A stretch of 64,000 nt of DNA from Lamellibrachia satsuma (GCA_033239005.1 BSQZ01000078.1:2876433-2940432); one strand, 5' to 3'; shown: positions 28,352-46,700, counted from the first letter of the stretch. Program-made: numbers and translations. The notes: generated by a model not told the origin, from the letters alone.

Positions 28352-31000
28352 ATAAATGAAGATATGTTACACTTGACTGGACGACACACAACGAATGAAG
28401 ACATGTTACATGTGACTGGACGACACACAACGAATGAAGACATGTTACACATGACTGGACGACACACAATGAATGAAGACATGTTACATGTGACTGGACC
28501 ACACACAACGAATGAAGACATGTTACACGTGACTGGACCACACACATCGAATGACGACATGTTACACTTGCCTGGACCACACACAACGAATGAAGACATG
28601 TTACATGTGACTGGACGACACACAACGAATGAAGACATGTTACACATGACTGGACCACACACAACGAATTAAGACATGTTACATGTGACTGGACGACACA
28701 CAACGAATGAAGACATGTTATATGTGACTGGACGACACACAACGAATGAAGACATGTTACATGTGACTGGACGACACACAACGAATGAAGACATGTTACA
28801 CTTGCCTGGACCACACATATCGAATGACGACATGTAACACTTGCCTGGACCACACACAACGAATGAAGACATGTTACATGTGACTGGACGACACACAACG
28901 AATGAAGACATGTTACATGTGACTGGACGACACACAACGAATGAAGACATGTTACACTTGCCTGGACCACACACATCGAATGACGACATGTTACACTTGC
29001 CTGGACCACACACAACGAATGAAGACATGTTACATGTGACTGGACGACACACAACGAATGAAGACATGTTACATGTGACTGGATGACACACAACGAATGA
29101 AGACATGTTACACATGACTGGACGACACACAACGAATGAAGACATGTTACATGTGACTGGATGACACACAACGAATGAAGACATGTTACACATGACTGGA
29201 CCACACACAACGAATGAAGACATGTTACATGTGACTGGACGACACACAACGAATGAAGACATGTTACATGTGACTGGATGACACACAACGAATGAAGACA
29301 TGTTACACATGACTGGACGACACACAATGAATGAAGACATGTTACATGTGATTGGATGACACACAACGAATGAAGACATGTTACACATGACTGGACGACA
29401 CACAGTGAATGAAGACATGTTACATGTGACTGGACGACACACAACGAATGAAGACATGTTACACATGACTGGACCACACACAACGAATGAAGACATGTTA
29501 CATGTGACTGGACGACACACAACGAATGACGACATGTTACATGTGACTGGATCACACACAACGAATGAAGACATGTTACATGTGACTGGACCACACACAT
29601 CGAATGACGACATGTTACACTTGCCTGGACCACACACAACGAATGAAGACATGTTACATGTGACTGGACGACACACAACGAATGAAGACATGTTACATGT
29701 GACTGGACCACACACAACGAATGAAGACATGTTACACATGACTGGACCACACACAACGAATGAAGACATGTTACATGTGACTGGACGACACACAACGAAT
29801 GAAGACATGTTACATGTGACTGGACGACACACAACGAATGAAGACATGTTACATGTGACTGGACGACACACAACGAATGAAGACATGTTACACTTGACTG
29901 GACCACACACATCGAATGACGACATGTTACACTTGCCTGGACCACACACAACGAATGAAGACATGTTACATGTGACTGGACGACACACAACGAATGAAGA
30001 CATGTTACATGTGACTGGACGACACACAACGAATGAAGACATGTTACACTTGCCTGGACCACACACATCGAATGACGACATGTTACACTTGCCTGGACCA
30101 CACACAACGAATGAAGACATGTTACATGTGACTGGACGACACACAACGAATGAAGACATGTTACATGTGACTGGATGACACAAAACGAATGAAGACATGT
30201 TACACATGACTGGACGACACACAACGAATGAAGACATGTTACATGTGACTGGACGACACACAACGAATGAAGACATGTTACATGTGACTGGACGACACAC
30301 AACGAATGAAGACATGTTACACTTGCCTGGACCACACACATCGAATGACGACATGTTACACTTGCCTGGACCACACACAACGAATGAAGACATGTTACAT
30401 GTGACTGGACGACACACAACGAATGAAGACATGTTACATGTGACTGGACCACACACAACGAATGAAGACATGTTACACATGACTGGACCACACACAACGA
30501 ATGAAGACATGTTACATGTGACTGGACGACACACAACGAATGAAGACATGTTACATGTGACTGGATGACACACAACGAATGAAGACATGTTACACATGAC
30601 TGGACGACACACAACGAATGAAGACATGTTACATGTGACTGGACGACACACAACGAATGAAGACATGTTACATGTGACTGGACGACACACAACGAATGAA
30701 GACATTTTACACTTGCCTGGACCACACACATCGAATGACGACATGTTACACGTGACTGGACCACACACATCGAATGAAGACATGTTACATGTGACTGAAC
30801 GACACACAACGAATGAAGACATGTTTCACATGACTGGACCACACACAACGAATGAAGACATGTTACACATGACTGGACGACACACAATGAATGAAGACAT
30901 GTTACATGTGACTGGACGACACACAATGAATGAAGACATATTACACGTGACTGGACCACACCCAATGAATGAAGACATGTGACTGGACCATACACAACGA
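28352..31000. repeat. array domain 1: AACGAAT/GGACGAC units with CTTGCCTGG subtype
   Basis: Mostly AACGAAT plus GGACGAC units, interleaved with a distinctive ATCGAATGACGAC plus CTTGCCTGG subtype. Its TCGA landmark falls at 28547, 28820 (variant), 28976, 29600, 29912, 30068, 30341 and 30731. All spacings are exact multiples of 39 (7, 4, 16, 8, 4, 7 and 10 units). Confidence 0.85.
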
Positions 31001-34000
31001 ATGAAGACATGTTACACGTGACTGGACCACATACAATGAATGAAGACATGTTACACGTGACTGGACCACACACAATGAATGAAGACATGTTACATGTGAC
31101 TGGACGACACACAATGAATGAAGACATGTTACACGTGACTGGACGACACACAATGAATGAAGACATGTTACACGTGACTGGACGATACACAATGAATGAA
31201 GACATGTTACATGTGACTGGCCCACACACAATGAATGAAGACATGTTACACGTGACTGGATGACACACAATGAATGAAGACATGTTACATGTGACTGGAT
31301 GACACACAATGAATGAAGACATGTTACATGTGACTGGACGACACACAATGAATGAAGACATGTTACATGTGACTGGACGACACACAATGAATGAAGACAT
31401 GTTACACGTGACTGGACGACACACAATGAATGAAGACATGTTACATGTGACTGGACGACACACAATGAATGAAGACATGTTACACGTGACTGGACGACAC
31501 ACAATGAATGAAGACATGTTACATGTGACTGGACCACACACAATGAATGAAGACATGTTACATGTGACTGGACGACACACAATGAATGAAGACATGTTAC
31601 ACGTGACTGGACGACACACAATGAATGAAGACATGTTACACGTGACTGGACGACACACAATGAATGAAGACATGTTACACGTGACGGGACCACACACAAC
31701 GAATGAAGACATGTTACATGTGACTGGATCACACACAATGAATGAAGACATGTTACATGTGACTGGACCACACACAACTAAAGAAGACATGTTACATGTG
31801 ACTGGATCACACACAATGAATGAAGACATGTTACACGTGACGGGACCACACACAACGAATGAAGACATGTTACATGTGACTGGACCACACACATCGAATG
31901 AAGACATGTTACATGTGACTGGACGACACACAACGAATGAAGACATGTTACACATGACTGGACCACACACAACGAATGAAGACATGTTACATGTGACTGG
32001 ACGACACACAACGAATGAAGACATGTTACACTTGACTGGACGACACACAATGAATGAAGACATGATACACGTGACTGGACGACACACAATGAATGACGAC
32101 ATGTTACATGTGACTGGACAACACACAATGAAAGAAGACATATTACATGTGACTGGACCACACACATCGAATGAAGACATGTTACATGTGACTGGACGAC
32201 ACACAACGAATGAAGACATGTTACACATGACTGGACCACACACATCGAATGAAGACATGTTACACATGACTGGACGACACACAACGAATGAAGCCATGTT
32301 ACACATGACTGGACGACACACAATGAATGAAGACATGTTACATGTGACTGGACAACACACAATGAAAGAAGACATATTACACGTGACTGGACCACACCCA
32401 ATGAATGAAGACGTGACTGGACCATACACAACGAATGAAGACATGTTACATGTGACTGGACGACACACAATGAATGAAGACATGTTACACGTGACTGGAC
32501 GACACACAATGAATGAAGACATGTTACATGTGACTGGACGACACACAATGAATGAAGACATGTTACACGTGACTGGACCACATACAATGATTGAAGACAT
32601 GTCACACGTGACTGGACCACACACAACGAATGAAGACATGTTACACGTGACTGGACCACACACAATGAATGAAGACATGTTACACGTGACTGGACCACAC
32701 ACAACGAATGAAGACATGTTACATGTGACTGGACGACACACAATGAATGAAGACATGTTACATGTGACTGGACCACACACAATGAATGAAGACATGTTAC
32801 ACGAGACTGGACGACACACAATGAATGAAGACATGTTACACGTGACTGGACGACACACAATGAATGAAGACATGTTACACGTGACTGGACGACACACAAT
32901 GAATGAAGACATGTTACATGTGACTGGACGACACACAATGAATGAAGACATGTTACACGTGACTGGACCACACACAATGAATGAAGACATGTTACACGTG
33001 ACTGGACGACACACAATGAATGAAGACATGTTACATGTGACTGGACCACACACAATGAATGAAGACATGTTACATGTGACTGGACGACACACAATGAATG
33101 AAGACATGTTACACGTGACTGGACGACACACAATGAATGAAGACATGTTACACGTGACTGGACGACACACAATGAATGAAGACATGTTACACGTGACGGG
33201 ACCACACACAACGAATGAAGACATGTTACATGTGACTGGATCACACACAATGAATGAAGACATGTTACATGTGACTGGACCACACACAACTAAAGAAGAC
33301 ATGTTACAGGTGACTGGACCACACACAATGAATGAAGACATGTTACATGTGACTGGACGACACACCATGAATGAAGACATGTTACATGTGACTGGACCAC
33401 ACACAATGAATGAAGACATGTTACACGTGACGGGACCACACACAACTAAAGAAGACATGTTACATGTGACTGGACCACACACAATGAATGAAGAAATGTT
33501 ACATGTGACTGGACGACACACAATGAATGAAGAAATGTTACATGTGACTGGACGACACACAATGAATGAAGATATGTTACATGTGACTGGACCACACACA
33601 ATGAATGAAGACATGTTACACGTGACTGGACGACACACAATGAATGAAGACATGTTACACGTGACTGGACGACACACAATGAATGAAGACATGTTACACG
33701 TGACTGGACGACACACAATGAATGAAGACATGTTACATGTGACTGGACGACACACAATGAATGAAGACATGTTACACGTGACTGGACGACACACAATGAA
33801 TGAAGACATGTTACACGTGACTGGACGACACACAATGAATGAAGACATGTTACATGTGACTGGACGACACACAATGAATGAAGACATGTTACATGTGACT
33901 GGACCACACACAATGAATGAAGACATGTTACACGTGACTGGACGACACACAATGAATGAAGACATGTTACACGTGACTGGACGACACACAATGAATGAAG

Positions 34001-34790
34001 ACATGTTACACGTGACGGGACCACACACAACGAATGAAGACATGTTACATGTGACTGGATCACACACAATGAATGAAGACATGTTACATGTGACTGGACC
34101 ACACACAACTAAAGAAGACATGTTACAGGTGACTGGACCACACACAATGAATGAAGACATGTTACATGTGACTGGACGACACACCATGAATGAAGACATG
34201 TTACATGTGACTGGACCACACACAATGAATGAAGACATGTTACACGTGACGGGACCACACACAACTAAAGAAGACATGTTACATGTGACTGGACCACACA
34301 CAATGAATGAAGAAATGTTACATGTGACTGGACGACACACAATGAATGAAGAAATGTTACATGTGACTGGACGACACACAATGAATGAAGACATGTTACA
34401 CGTGACTGGACCACACACAACGAATGAAGACATGTTACATGTGACTGGATCACACACAATGAATGAAGACATGTTACATGTGACTGGACGACACACAATG
34501 AATGAAGACATGTTACACGTGACTGGACGACACACAATGAATGAAGACATGTTACATGTGACTGGACCACACACAATGAATGAAGACATGTTACACGTGA
34601 CTGGACCACACACAACGAATGAAGACATGTTACATGTGACTGGACCACACACAATGAATGAAGACATGTTACATGTGACTGGACGACACACAATGAATGA
34701 AGACATGTTACATGTGACTGGACCACACACAATGAATGAAGACATGTTACACGTGACTGGACCACACACAACAAAGAAGACATGTTACAT
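31000..34790. repeat. array domain 2: AATGAAT units with 819-bp higher-order repeat
   Basis: AATGAAT with GGACGAC dominates. A marked block (GACGGGACC, GGATCACAC, AACTAAAGAAG, then TTACAGGTGACTGG) occurs at about 33190-33310 and again 819 bases (21 units) later. The GTTACAGG landmark is at 33303 and 34122. A related block without TTACAGG is at 31680-31800. Confidence 0.85.
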
Positions 34791-37700
34791 GTGACTGGAC
34801 CACACACAACTAAATGAAGACATGTTACATGTGACTGGACCACACACAATGAATGAAGACATGTTACATGTGACTGGACCACACACAATGAATGAAGACA
34901 TGTTACATGTGACTGGACCACACACAATGAATGAAGACATGTTACATGTGACTGGACCACACACAATGAATGAAGACATGTTACATGTGACTGGACCACA
35001 CACAATGAATGAAGACATGTTACATGTGACTGGACCACACACAACGAATGAAGACATGTTACATGTGACTGGACGACACACAACGAATGAAGACATGTTA
35101 CACATGACTGGACGACACACAATGAATGAAGACATGTTACATGTGACTGGACGACACACAACGAATGAAGACATGTTACGTGTGACTGGATGACACACAA
35201 CGAATGAAGACATGTTACATGTGACTGGACGACACACACATGAATGAAGACATGTTACACATGTGACTGGACGACACACAACGAATGAAGACATGTTACA
35301 TGTGACTGGATGACACACACAACGAATGAAGACATGTTACATGTGACTGGACCACACACAACGAATGAAGACATGTTACATGTGACTGGACGACACACAA
35401 CGAATGAAGACATGTTACATGTGACTGGACGACACACAACGAATGAAGACATGTTACATGTGACTGGACCACACACAACGAATGAAGACATGTTACATGT
35501 GACTGGACCACACACAATGAATGAAGACATGTTACACTGACTGGACCACACACAACGAATGAAGACATGTTACATGTGACTGGACGACACACAACGAATG
35601 AAGACATGTTACATGTGACTGGACGACACACAACGAATGAAGACATGTTACATGTGACTGGACCACACACAACGAATGAAGACATGTTACACGTGACTGG
35701 ACGACACACAACGAATGAAGACATGTTACATGTGACTGGACGACACACAACGAATGAAGACATGTTACATGTGACTGGACGACACACAACGAATGAAGAC
35801 ATGTTACACGTGACTGGACCACACACAACGAATGAAGACATGTTACACTTGACTGGACCACACACAACGAATGAAGACATGTTACATGTGACTGGACGAC
35901 ACACAATGAATGAAGACATGTTACATGTGACTGGACGACACACAACGAATGAAGACATGTTACACTGTGCCTGGACCACACACAACGAATGAAGACATGT
36001 TACACTGTGACTGGACCACACACAACGAATGAAGACATGTTACATGTGACTGGACGACACACAACGAATGAAGACATGTTACATGTGACTGGATGACACA
36101 CAACGAATGAAGACATGTTACACATGACTGGACCACACACAACGAATGAAGACATGTTACATGTGACTGGACCACACACAACGAATGAAGACATGTTACA
36201 TGTGACTGGACGACACACAACGAATGAAGACATGTTACATGTGACTGGACCACACACAACGAATGAAGACATGTTACACGTGACTGGACCACACACAATG
36301 AATGAAGACATGTTACACGTGACTGGACCACACACAACGAATGAAGACATGTTACATGTGACTGGACCACACACAACGAATGAAGACATGTTACACATGA
36401 CTGGACCACACACAACGAATGAAGACATGTTACATGTGACTGGACGACACACAACGAATGAAGACATGTTACATGTGACTGGACGACACACAACGAATGA
36501 AGACATGTTACACTTGACTGGACGACACACAACGAATGAAGACATGTTACACGTGACTGGACGACACACAATGAATGAAGACATGTTACATGTGACTGGA
36601 CGACACACAATGAATGAAGACATGTTACACGTGACTGGACCACACACAATGAATGAAGACATGTTACATGTGACTGGACCACACACAATGAATGAAGACA
36701 TGTTACATGTGACTGGACGACACACAATGAATGAAGACATGTTACACGTGACTGGACCACACACAATGAATGAAGACATGTTACACGTGACTGGACGACA
36801 CACAATGAATGAAGACATGTTACATGTGACTGGACCACACACAATGAATGAAGACATGTTACATGTGACTGGACACACACAACAATGAATGAAGACATGT
36901 TACATGTGACTGGACCACACACAATGAATGAAGACATGTTACACGTGACTGGACCACACACAATGAATGAAGACATGTTACATGTGACTGGACCACACAC
37001 AATGAATGAAGACATGTTACATGTGACTGGACCACACACAATGAATGAAGACATGTTACACGTGACTGGACGACACACAATGAATGAAGACATGTTACAT
37101 GTGACTGGACGACACACAATGAATGAAGACATGTTACATGTGACTGGCCCACACACAATGAATGAAGACATGTTACACGTGACTGGACGACACACAATGA
37201 ATGAAGACATGTTACATGTGACTGGACCACACACAATGAATGAAGACATGTTACATGTGACTGGACGACACACAATGAATGAAGACATGTTACACGTGAC
37301 TGGACCACACACAATGAATGAAGACCTTTTATGTTACACTGAATGAACACGTGACTGGACCACACACAACGAATGAAGACATGTTACATGTGACTGGACC
37401 ACACACAACGAATGAAGACATGTTACACGTGACTGGACCACACACAATGAATGAAGACATGTTACATGTGACTGGACGACACACAACGAATGAAGACATG
37501 TTACATGTGACTGGACCACACACAATGAATGAAGACATGTTACATGTGACTGGACGACACACAATGAATGAAGACATGTTACATGTGACTGGACCACACA
37601 CAATGAATGAAGACATGTTACATGTGACTGGACCACACACAACGAATGAAGACATGTTACATGTGACTGGACCACACACAATGAATGAAGACATGTTACA

Positions 37701-40700
37701 TGTGACTGGACCACACACAACGAATGAAGACATGTTACATGTGACTGGACCACACACAACGAATGAAGACATGTTACATGTGACTGGACCACACACATCG
37801 AATGAAGACATGTTACATGTGACTGGACGACACACAACGAATGAAGACATGTTACACTTGCCTGGACCACACATATCGAATGACGACATGTAACACTTGC
37901 CTGGACCACACACAACGAATGAAGACATGTTACATGTGACTGGACCACACACAACGAATGAAGACATGTTACATGTGACTGGACCACACACAATGAATGA
38001 AGACATGTTACATATGACTGGACGACACACAATGAATGAAGACATGTTACATGTGACTGGACCACACACAATGAATGAAGACATGTTACATGTGACTGGA
38101 CCACACACAACGAATGAAGACATGTTACATGTGACTGGACCACACACAACGAATGAAGACATGTTACACGTGACTGGACCACACACAACGAATGAAGACA
38201 TGTTACACGTGACTGGACCACACACAACGAATGAAGACATGTTACATGTGACTGGACCACACACAATGAATGAAGACATGTTACACATTACTGGACCACA
38301 CACAATGAATGAAGACATGTTACATGTGACTGGACCACACACAACAATGAATGAAGACATGTTACATGTGACTGGACCACACACAATGAATGAAGACATG
38401 TTACATGTGACTGGACCACACACAATGAATGAAGACATGTTACATGTGACTGGACGACACACAATGAATGAAGACATGTTACATGTGACTGGACCACACA
38501 CAATGAATGAAGACATGTTACACGTGACTGGACCACACACAATGAATGAAGACATGTTACACGTGACTGGACGACACACAATGAATGAAGACATGTTACA
38601 AGTGACTGGACGACACACAATGAATGAAGACATGTTACACGTGACTGGACGACACACAACGAATGAAGACATGTTACATGTGACTGGACGACACACAATG
38701 AATGAAGACATGTTACATGTGACTGGACCACACACAATGAATGAAGACATGTTACACGTGACTGGACCACACACAATGAATGAAGACATGTTACACGTGA
38801 CTGGACCACACACAATGAATGAAGACATGTTACACGTGACTGGACGACACACAATGAATGAAGACATGTTACATGTGACTGGACGACACACAATGAATGA
38901 AGACATGTTACATGTGACTGGACCACACACAACGAATGAAGACATGTTACACTTGACTGGACGACACACAATGAATGAAGACATGTTACATGTGACTGGA
39001 CGACACACAATGAATGAAGAAATGTTACATGTGACTGGACCACACACAATGAATGAAGACATGTTACATGTGACTGGACCACACACAATGAATGAAGACA
39101 TGTTACACGTGACTGGACCACACACAATGAATGAAGACATGTTACACGTGACTGGACCACACACAACGAATGAAGACATGTTACATGTGACTGGACGACA
39201 CACAACGAATGAAGACATGTTACATGTGACTGGACCACACACAACGAATGAAGACATGTTACACGTGACTGGACCACACACAATGAATGAAGACATGTTA
39301 CATGTGACTGGACGACACACAATGAATGAAGACATGTTACATGTGACTGGACCACACACAATGAATGAAGACATGTTACATGTGACTGGACCACACACAA
39401 CTAATGAAGACATGTTACATGTGACTGGACCACACACAATGAATGAAGACATGTTACATGTGACTGGACGACACACAATGAATGAAGACATGTTACATGT
39501 GACTGGACGACACACAATGAATGAAGACATGTTACACGTGACTGGACCACACACAACGAATGAAGACATGTTACATGTGACTGGACCACACACAATGAAT
39601 GAAGACATGTTACACGTGACTGGACCACACACAATGAATGAAGACATGTTACATGTGACTGGACGACACACAATGAATGAAGACATATTACACGTGTGAC
39701 TGGACCACACACAATGAATGAAGACATGTTACATGTGACTGGACCACACACAATGAATGAAGACATGTTACATGTGACTGGACCACACACAATGAATGAA
39801 GACATGTTACATGTGACTGGACACACACAATGAATGAAGACATGTTACATGTGACTGGACCACACACAATGAATGAAGACATGTTACACGTGACTGGACC
39901 ACACACAACGAATGAAGACATGTTACATGTGACTGGACGACACACAATGAATGAAGACATGTTACATGTGACTGGACCACACACAATGAATGAAGACATG
40001 TTACATGTGACTGGACCACACACAATGAATGAAGACATGTTACATGTGACTGGACCACACACAATGAATGAAGACATGTTACATGTGACTGGACCACACA
40101 CAATGAATGAAGACATGTTACATGTGACTGGACCACACACAACGAATGAAGACATGTTACATGTGACTGGACCACACACAACGAATGAAGACATGTTACA
40201 TGTGACTGGACCACACACAATGAATGAAGACATGTTACATGTGACTGGACCACACACAATGAATGAAGACATGTTACATGTGACTGGACCACACACAATG
40301 AATGAAGACATGTTACATGTGACTGGACCACACACAATGAATGAAGACATGTTACATGTGACTGGACCACACACAATGAATGAAGACATGTTACATGTGA
40401 CTGGACACACACAACGAATGAAGACATGTTACATGTGACTGGACCACACACAATGAATGAAGACATGTTACATGTGACTGGACCACACACAACGAATGAA
40501 GACATGTTACATGTGACTGGACCACACACAATGAATGAAGACATGTTACACGTGACTGGACGACACACAATGAATGAAGACATGTTACATGTGACTGGAC
40601 CACACACAATGAATGAAGACATGTTACATGTGACTGGACCACACACAATGAATGAAGACATGTTACATGTGACTGGACCACACACAATGAATGAAGACAT

Positions 40701-43700
40701 GTTACATGTGACTGGACCACACACAATGAATGAAGACATGTTACATGTGACTGGACCACACACAATGAATGAAGACATGTTACACGTGACTGGACCACAC
40801 ACAACGAATGAAGACATGTTACATGTGACTGGACCACACACAATGAATGAAGACATGTTACATGTGACTGGACGACACACAATGAATGAAGACATGTTAC
40901 ATGTGACTGGACGACACACAATGAATGAAGACATGTTACATGTGACTGGACCACACACAATGAATGAAGACATGTTACATGTGACTGGACGACACACAAT
41001 GAATGAAGACATGTTACATGTGACTGGACGACACACAACGAATGAAGACATGTTACACGTGACTGGACCACACACAACGAATGAAGACATGTTACACGTG
41101 ACTGGACCACACACAACGAATGAAGACATGTTACATGTGACTGGACCACACACAACGAATGAAGACATGTTACATGTGACTGGACGACACACAACGAATG
41201 AAGACATGTTACATGTGACTGGACGACACACAACGAATGAAGACATGTTACATGTGACTGGACACACACAATGAATGAAGACATGTTACATGTGACTGGA
41301 CCACACACAACGAATGAAGACATGTTACATGTGACTGGACGACACACAACGAATGAAGACATGTTACATGTGACTGGACCACACACAACGAATGAAGACA
41401 TGTTACATGTGACTGGACGACACACAATGAATGAAGACATGTTACATGTGACTGGACCACACACAACGAATGAAGACATGTTACATGTGACTGGGACCAC
41501 ACACAACGAATGAAGACATGTTACATGTGACTGGACCACACACAACGAATGAAGACATGTTACATGTGACTGGACCACACACAACGAATGAAGACATGTT
41601 ACATGTGACTGGACCACACACAACGAATGAAGACATGTTACATGTGACTGGACGACACACAACGAATGAAGACATGTTACATGTGACTGGACCACACACA
41701 ACGAATGAAGACATGTTACACATGACTGGACCGACACACAACGAATGAAGACATGTTACATGTGACTGGACGACACACAACGAATGAAGACATGTTACAT
41801 GTGACTGGGACGACACACAACGAATGAAGACATGTTACATGTGACTGGACCACACACAATGAATGAAGACATGTTACATGTGACTGGACCACACACAACG
41901 AATGAAGACATGTTACATGTGACTGGACGACACACAACGAATGAAGACATGTTACATGTGACTGGACCACACACAACGAATGAAGACATGTTACACGTGA
42001 CTGGACGACACACAATCGAATGAAGACATGTTACATGTGACTGGACCACACACAATGAATGAAGACATGTTACATGTGACTGGACCACACACAATGAATG
42101 AAGACATGTTACATGTGACTGGACCACACACAATGAATGAAGACATGTTACATGTGACTGGACCACACACAATGAATGAAGACATGTTACATGTGACTGG
42201 ACCACACACAACGAATGAAGACATGTTACACGTGACTGGACCACACACAACGAATGAAGACATGTTACACGTGACTGGACCACACACAACGAATGAAGAC
42301 ATGTTACATGTGACTGGACCACACAACATGAATGAAGACATGTTACATGACTGGACCACACACAATGAATGAAGACATGTTACATGTGACTGGACCACAC
42401 ACAACGAATGAAGACATGTTACATGTGACTGGACCACACACAACGAATGAAGACATGTTACATGTGACTGGACCACACACAATGAATGAAGACATGTTAC
42501 ATGTGACTGGACCACACAACGAATGAAGACATGTTACATGTGACTGGACCACACACAACGAATGAAGACATGTTACATGTGACTGGACACACACAATGAA
42601 TGAAGACATGTTACATGTGACTGGACGACACACAATGAATGAAGACATGTTACATGTGACTGGACCACACACAATGAATGAAGACATGTTGACATTTGAC
42701 TGGACCACACACAATGAATGAAGACATGTTACATTTGACTGGACCACACACAACGAAAGAAGACATGTTACACGTGACTGGACCACACACAATGAATGAA
42801 GACATGTTACACGTGACTGGACCACACACAATGAATGAAGACATGTTACATGTGACTGGACCACACACAATGAATGAAGACATGTTACACGTGACTGGAC
42901 CACACACAATGAATGAAGACATGTTACATGTGACTGGACCACACACAATGAATGAAGACATGTTACACGTGACTGGACGACACACAACGAATGAAGACAT
43001 GTTACAAGTGACTGGACCACACACAACGAATGAAGACATGTTACAAGTGACTGGACCACACACAACGAATGAAGACATGTTACATGTGACTGGACCACAC
43101 ACAACGAATGAAGACATGTTACATGTGACTGGACCACACACAACGAATGAAGACGTGTTACATGTGACTGGACCACACACAATGAATGAAGACATGTTAC
43201 ACGTGACTGGACCACACACAACGAATGAAGACATGTTACATGTGACTGGACCACACACAACGAATGAAGACATGTTACATGTGACTGGACCACACACAAC
43301 GAATGAAGACATGTTACATGTGACTGGACCACACACAACGAATGAAGACATGTTACACTGTGACTGGACCACACACACGAATGAAGACATGTTACACAAC
43401 TGGACCACACACAATGAATGAAGACATGTTACATGTGACTGGACCACACACAACGAATGAAGACATGTTACACGTGACTGGACGACACACAACGAATGAA
43501 GACATGTTACATGTGACTGGACGACACACAATGAATGAAGACATGTTACATGTGACTGGACCACACACATCGAATGAAGACATGTAACACTTGCCTGGAC
43601 CACACACAACGAATGAAGACATGTTACATGTGACTGGACGACACACAACGAATGAAGACATGTTACATGTGACTGGACGACACACAATGAATGAAGACAT

Positions 43701-46700
43701 GTTACACGTGACTGGACCACACACAACGAATGAAGACATGTTACACGTGACTGGACCACACACAACGAATGAAGACATGTTACATGTGACTGGACGACAC
43801 ACAACGAATGAAGACATGTTACATGTGACTGGACGACACACAACGAATGAAGACATGTTACACATGACTGGACCACACACAACGAATGAAGACATGTTAC
43901 ATGTGACTGGACCACACACAACGAATGAAGACATGTTACATGTGACTGGACCACACACATCGAATGAAGACATGTTACACTGTGCCTGGACCACACACAA
44001 CGAATGAAGACATGTTACATGTGACTGGACGACACACAACGAATGAAGACATGTTACATGTGACTGGACCACACACAACGAATGAAGACATGTTACATGT
44101 GACTGGACCACACACAACGAATGAAGACATGTTACATGTGACTGGACGACACACAACGAATGAAGACATGTTACATGTGACTGGACGACACACAACGAAT
44201 GAAGACATGTTACATGTGACTGGACGACACACAACGAATGAAGACATGTTACATGTGACTGGACCACACACAACGAATGAAGACATGTTACATGTGACTG
44301 GACCGACACACAACGAATGAAGACATGTTACACTGTGACTGGACCACACACAACGAATGAAGACATGTTACATGTGACTGGACCACACACAACGAATGAA
44401 GACATGTTACATGTGACTGGACCACACACAACGAATGAAGACATGTTACATGTGACTGGACGACACACAACGAATGAAGACATGTTACACATGTGACTGG
44501 ACGACACACAACGAATGAAGACATGTTACATGTGACTGGACCACACAAAACGAATGAAGACATGTTACATGTGACTGGACCACACACAACGAATGAAGAC
44601 ATGTTACATGTGACTGGACCACACACAACGAATGAAGACATGTTACATGTGACTGGACCACACACAACGAATGAAGACATGTTACATGTGACTGGACACA
44701 CACAACGAATGAAGACATGTTACATGTGACTGGACCACACACAACGAATGAAGACATGTTACATGTGACTGGACCACACACAACGAATGAAGACATGTTA
44801 CATGTGACTGGACCACACACAACGAATGAAGACATGTTACATGTGACTGGACCACACACAACGAATGAAGACATGTTACACGTGACTGGACGACACACAA
44901 CGAATGAAGACATGTTACATGTGACTGGACCACACACAACGAATGAAGACATGTTACATGTGACTGGACGACACACAACGAATGAAGACATGTTACATGT
45001 GACTGGACCACACACAATGAATGAAGACATGTTACATGTGACTGGACCACACACAACGAATGAAGACATGTTACATGTGACTGGACCACACACAACGAAT
45101 GAAGACATGTTACATGTGACTGGACCACACACAACGAATGAAGACATGTTACATGTGACTGGACCACACACAATGAATGAAGACATGTTACATGTGACTG
45201 GACCACACACAATGAATGAAGACATGTTACATGTGACTGGACCACACACAACGAATGAAGACATGTTACATGTGACTGGACCACACACAATGAATGAAGA
45301 CATGTTACACGTGACTGGACCACACACAATGAATGAAGACATGTTACATGTGACTGGACGACACACAATGAATGAAGACATGTTACACGTGACTGGACGA
45401 CACACAATGAATGAAGACATGTTACATGTGACTGGACCACACACAATGAATGAAGACATGTTACATGTGACTGGACCACACACAATGAATGAAGACATGT
45501 TACACGTGACTGGACCACACACAATGAATGAAGACATGTTACATGTGACTGGACCACACACAATGAATGAAGACATGTTACATGTGACTGGATGACACAC
45601 AATGAATGAAGACATGTTACATGTGACTGGACCACACACAATGAATGAAGACATGTTACATGTGACTGGACGACACACAATGAATGAAGACATGTTACAT
45701 GTGACTGGACCACACACAACGAATGAAGACATGTTACACGTGACTGGACGACACACAATGAATGAAGACATGTTACATGTGACTGGACGACACACAACGA
45801 ATGAAGACATGTTACATGTGACTGGACCACACACAATGAATGAAGACATGTTACACGTGACTGGACCACACACAATGAATGAAGACATGTTACATGTGAC
45901 TGGACGACACACAATGAATGAAGACATGTTACATGTGACTGGACCACACACAATGAATGAAGACATGTTACACGTGACTGGACCACACACAACGAATGAA
46001 GACATGTTACACGTGACTGGACGACACACAATGAATGAAGACATGTTACATGTGACTGGCCCACACACAATGAATGAAGACATGTTACACGTGACTGGAT
46101 TACACACAATGAATGAGACATGTTACATGTGACTGGACCACACACAACTAAACAGAAGACATGTTACATGTGACTGGACGACACACAATGAATGAAGACA
46201 TGTTACATGACTGGACCACACACAATGAATGAAGACATGTTACATGTGACTGGACCACACACATCGAATGAAGACATGTTACATGTGACTGGAGCGACAC
46301 ACAATGAATGAAGACATGTTACATGTGACTGGACACACACAATGAATGAAGACATGTTACATGTGACTGGACGCACACACAATGAATGAAGACATGTTAC
46401 ATGTGACTGGACCACACACAATGAATGAAGACATGTTACATGTGACTGGACCACACACAATGAATGAAGACATGTTACATGTGACTGGACGACACACAAT
46501 GAATGAAGACATGTTACATGTGACTGGACCACACACAATGAATGAAGACATGTTACACGTGACTGGACCACACACAATGAATGAAGACATGTTACACGTG
46601 ACTGGACCACACACAATGAATGAAGACATGTTACACGTGACTGGACTGACTGACCACACACAATGAATGAAGACATGTTACATGTGACTGGACCACACAC

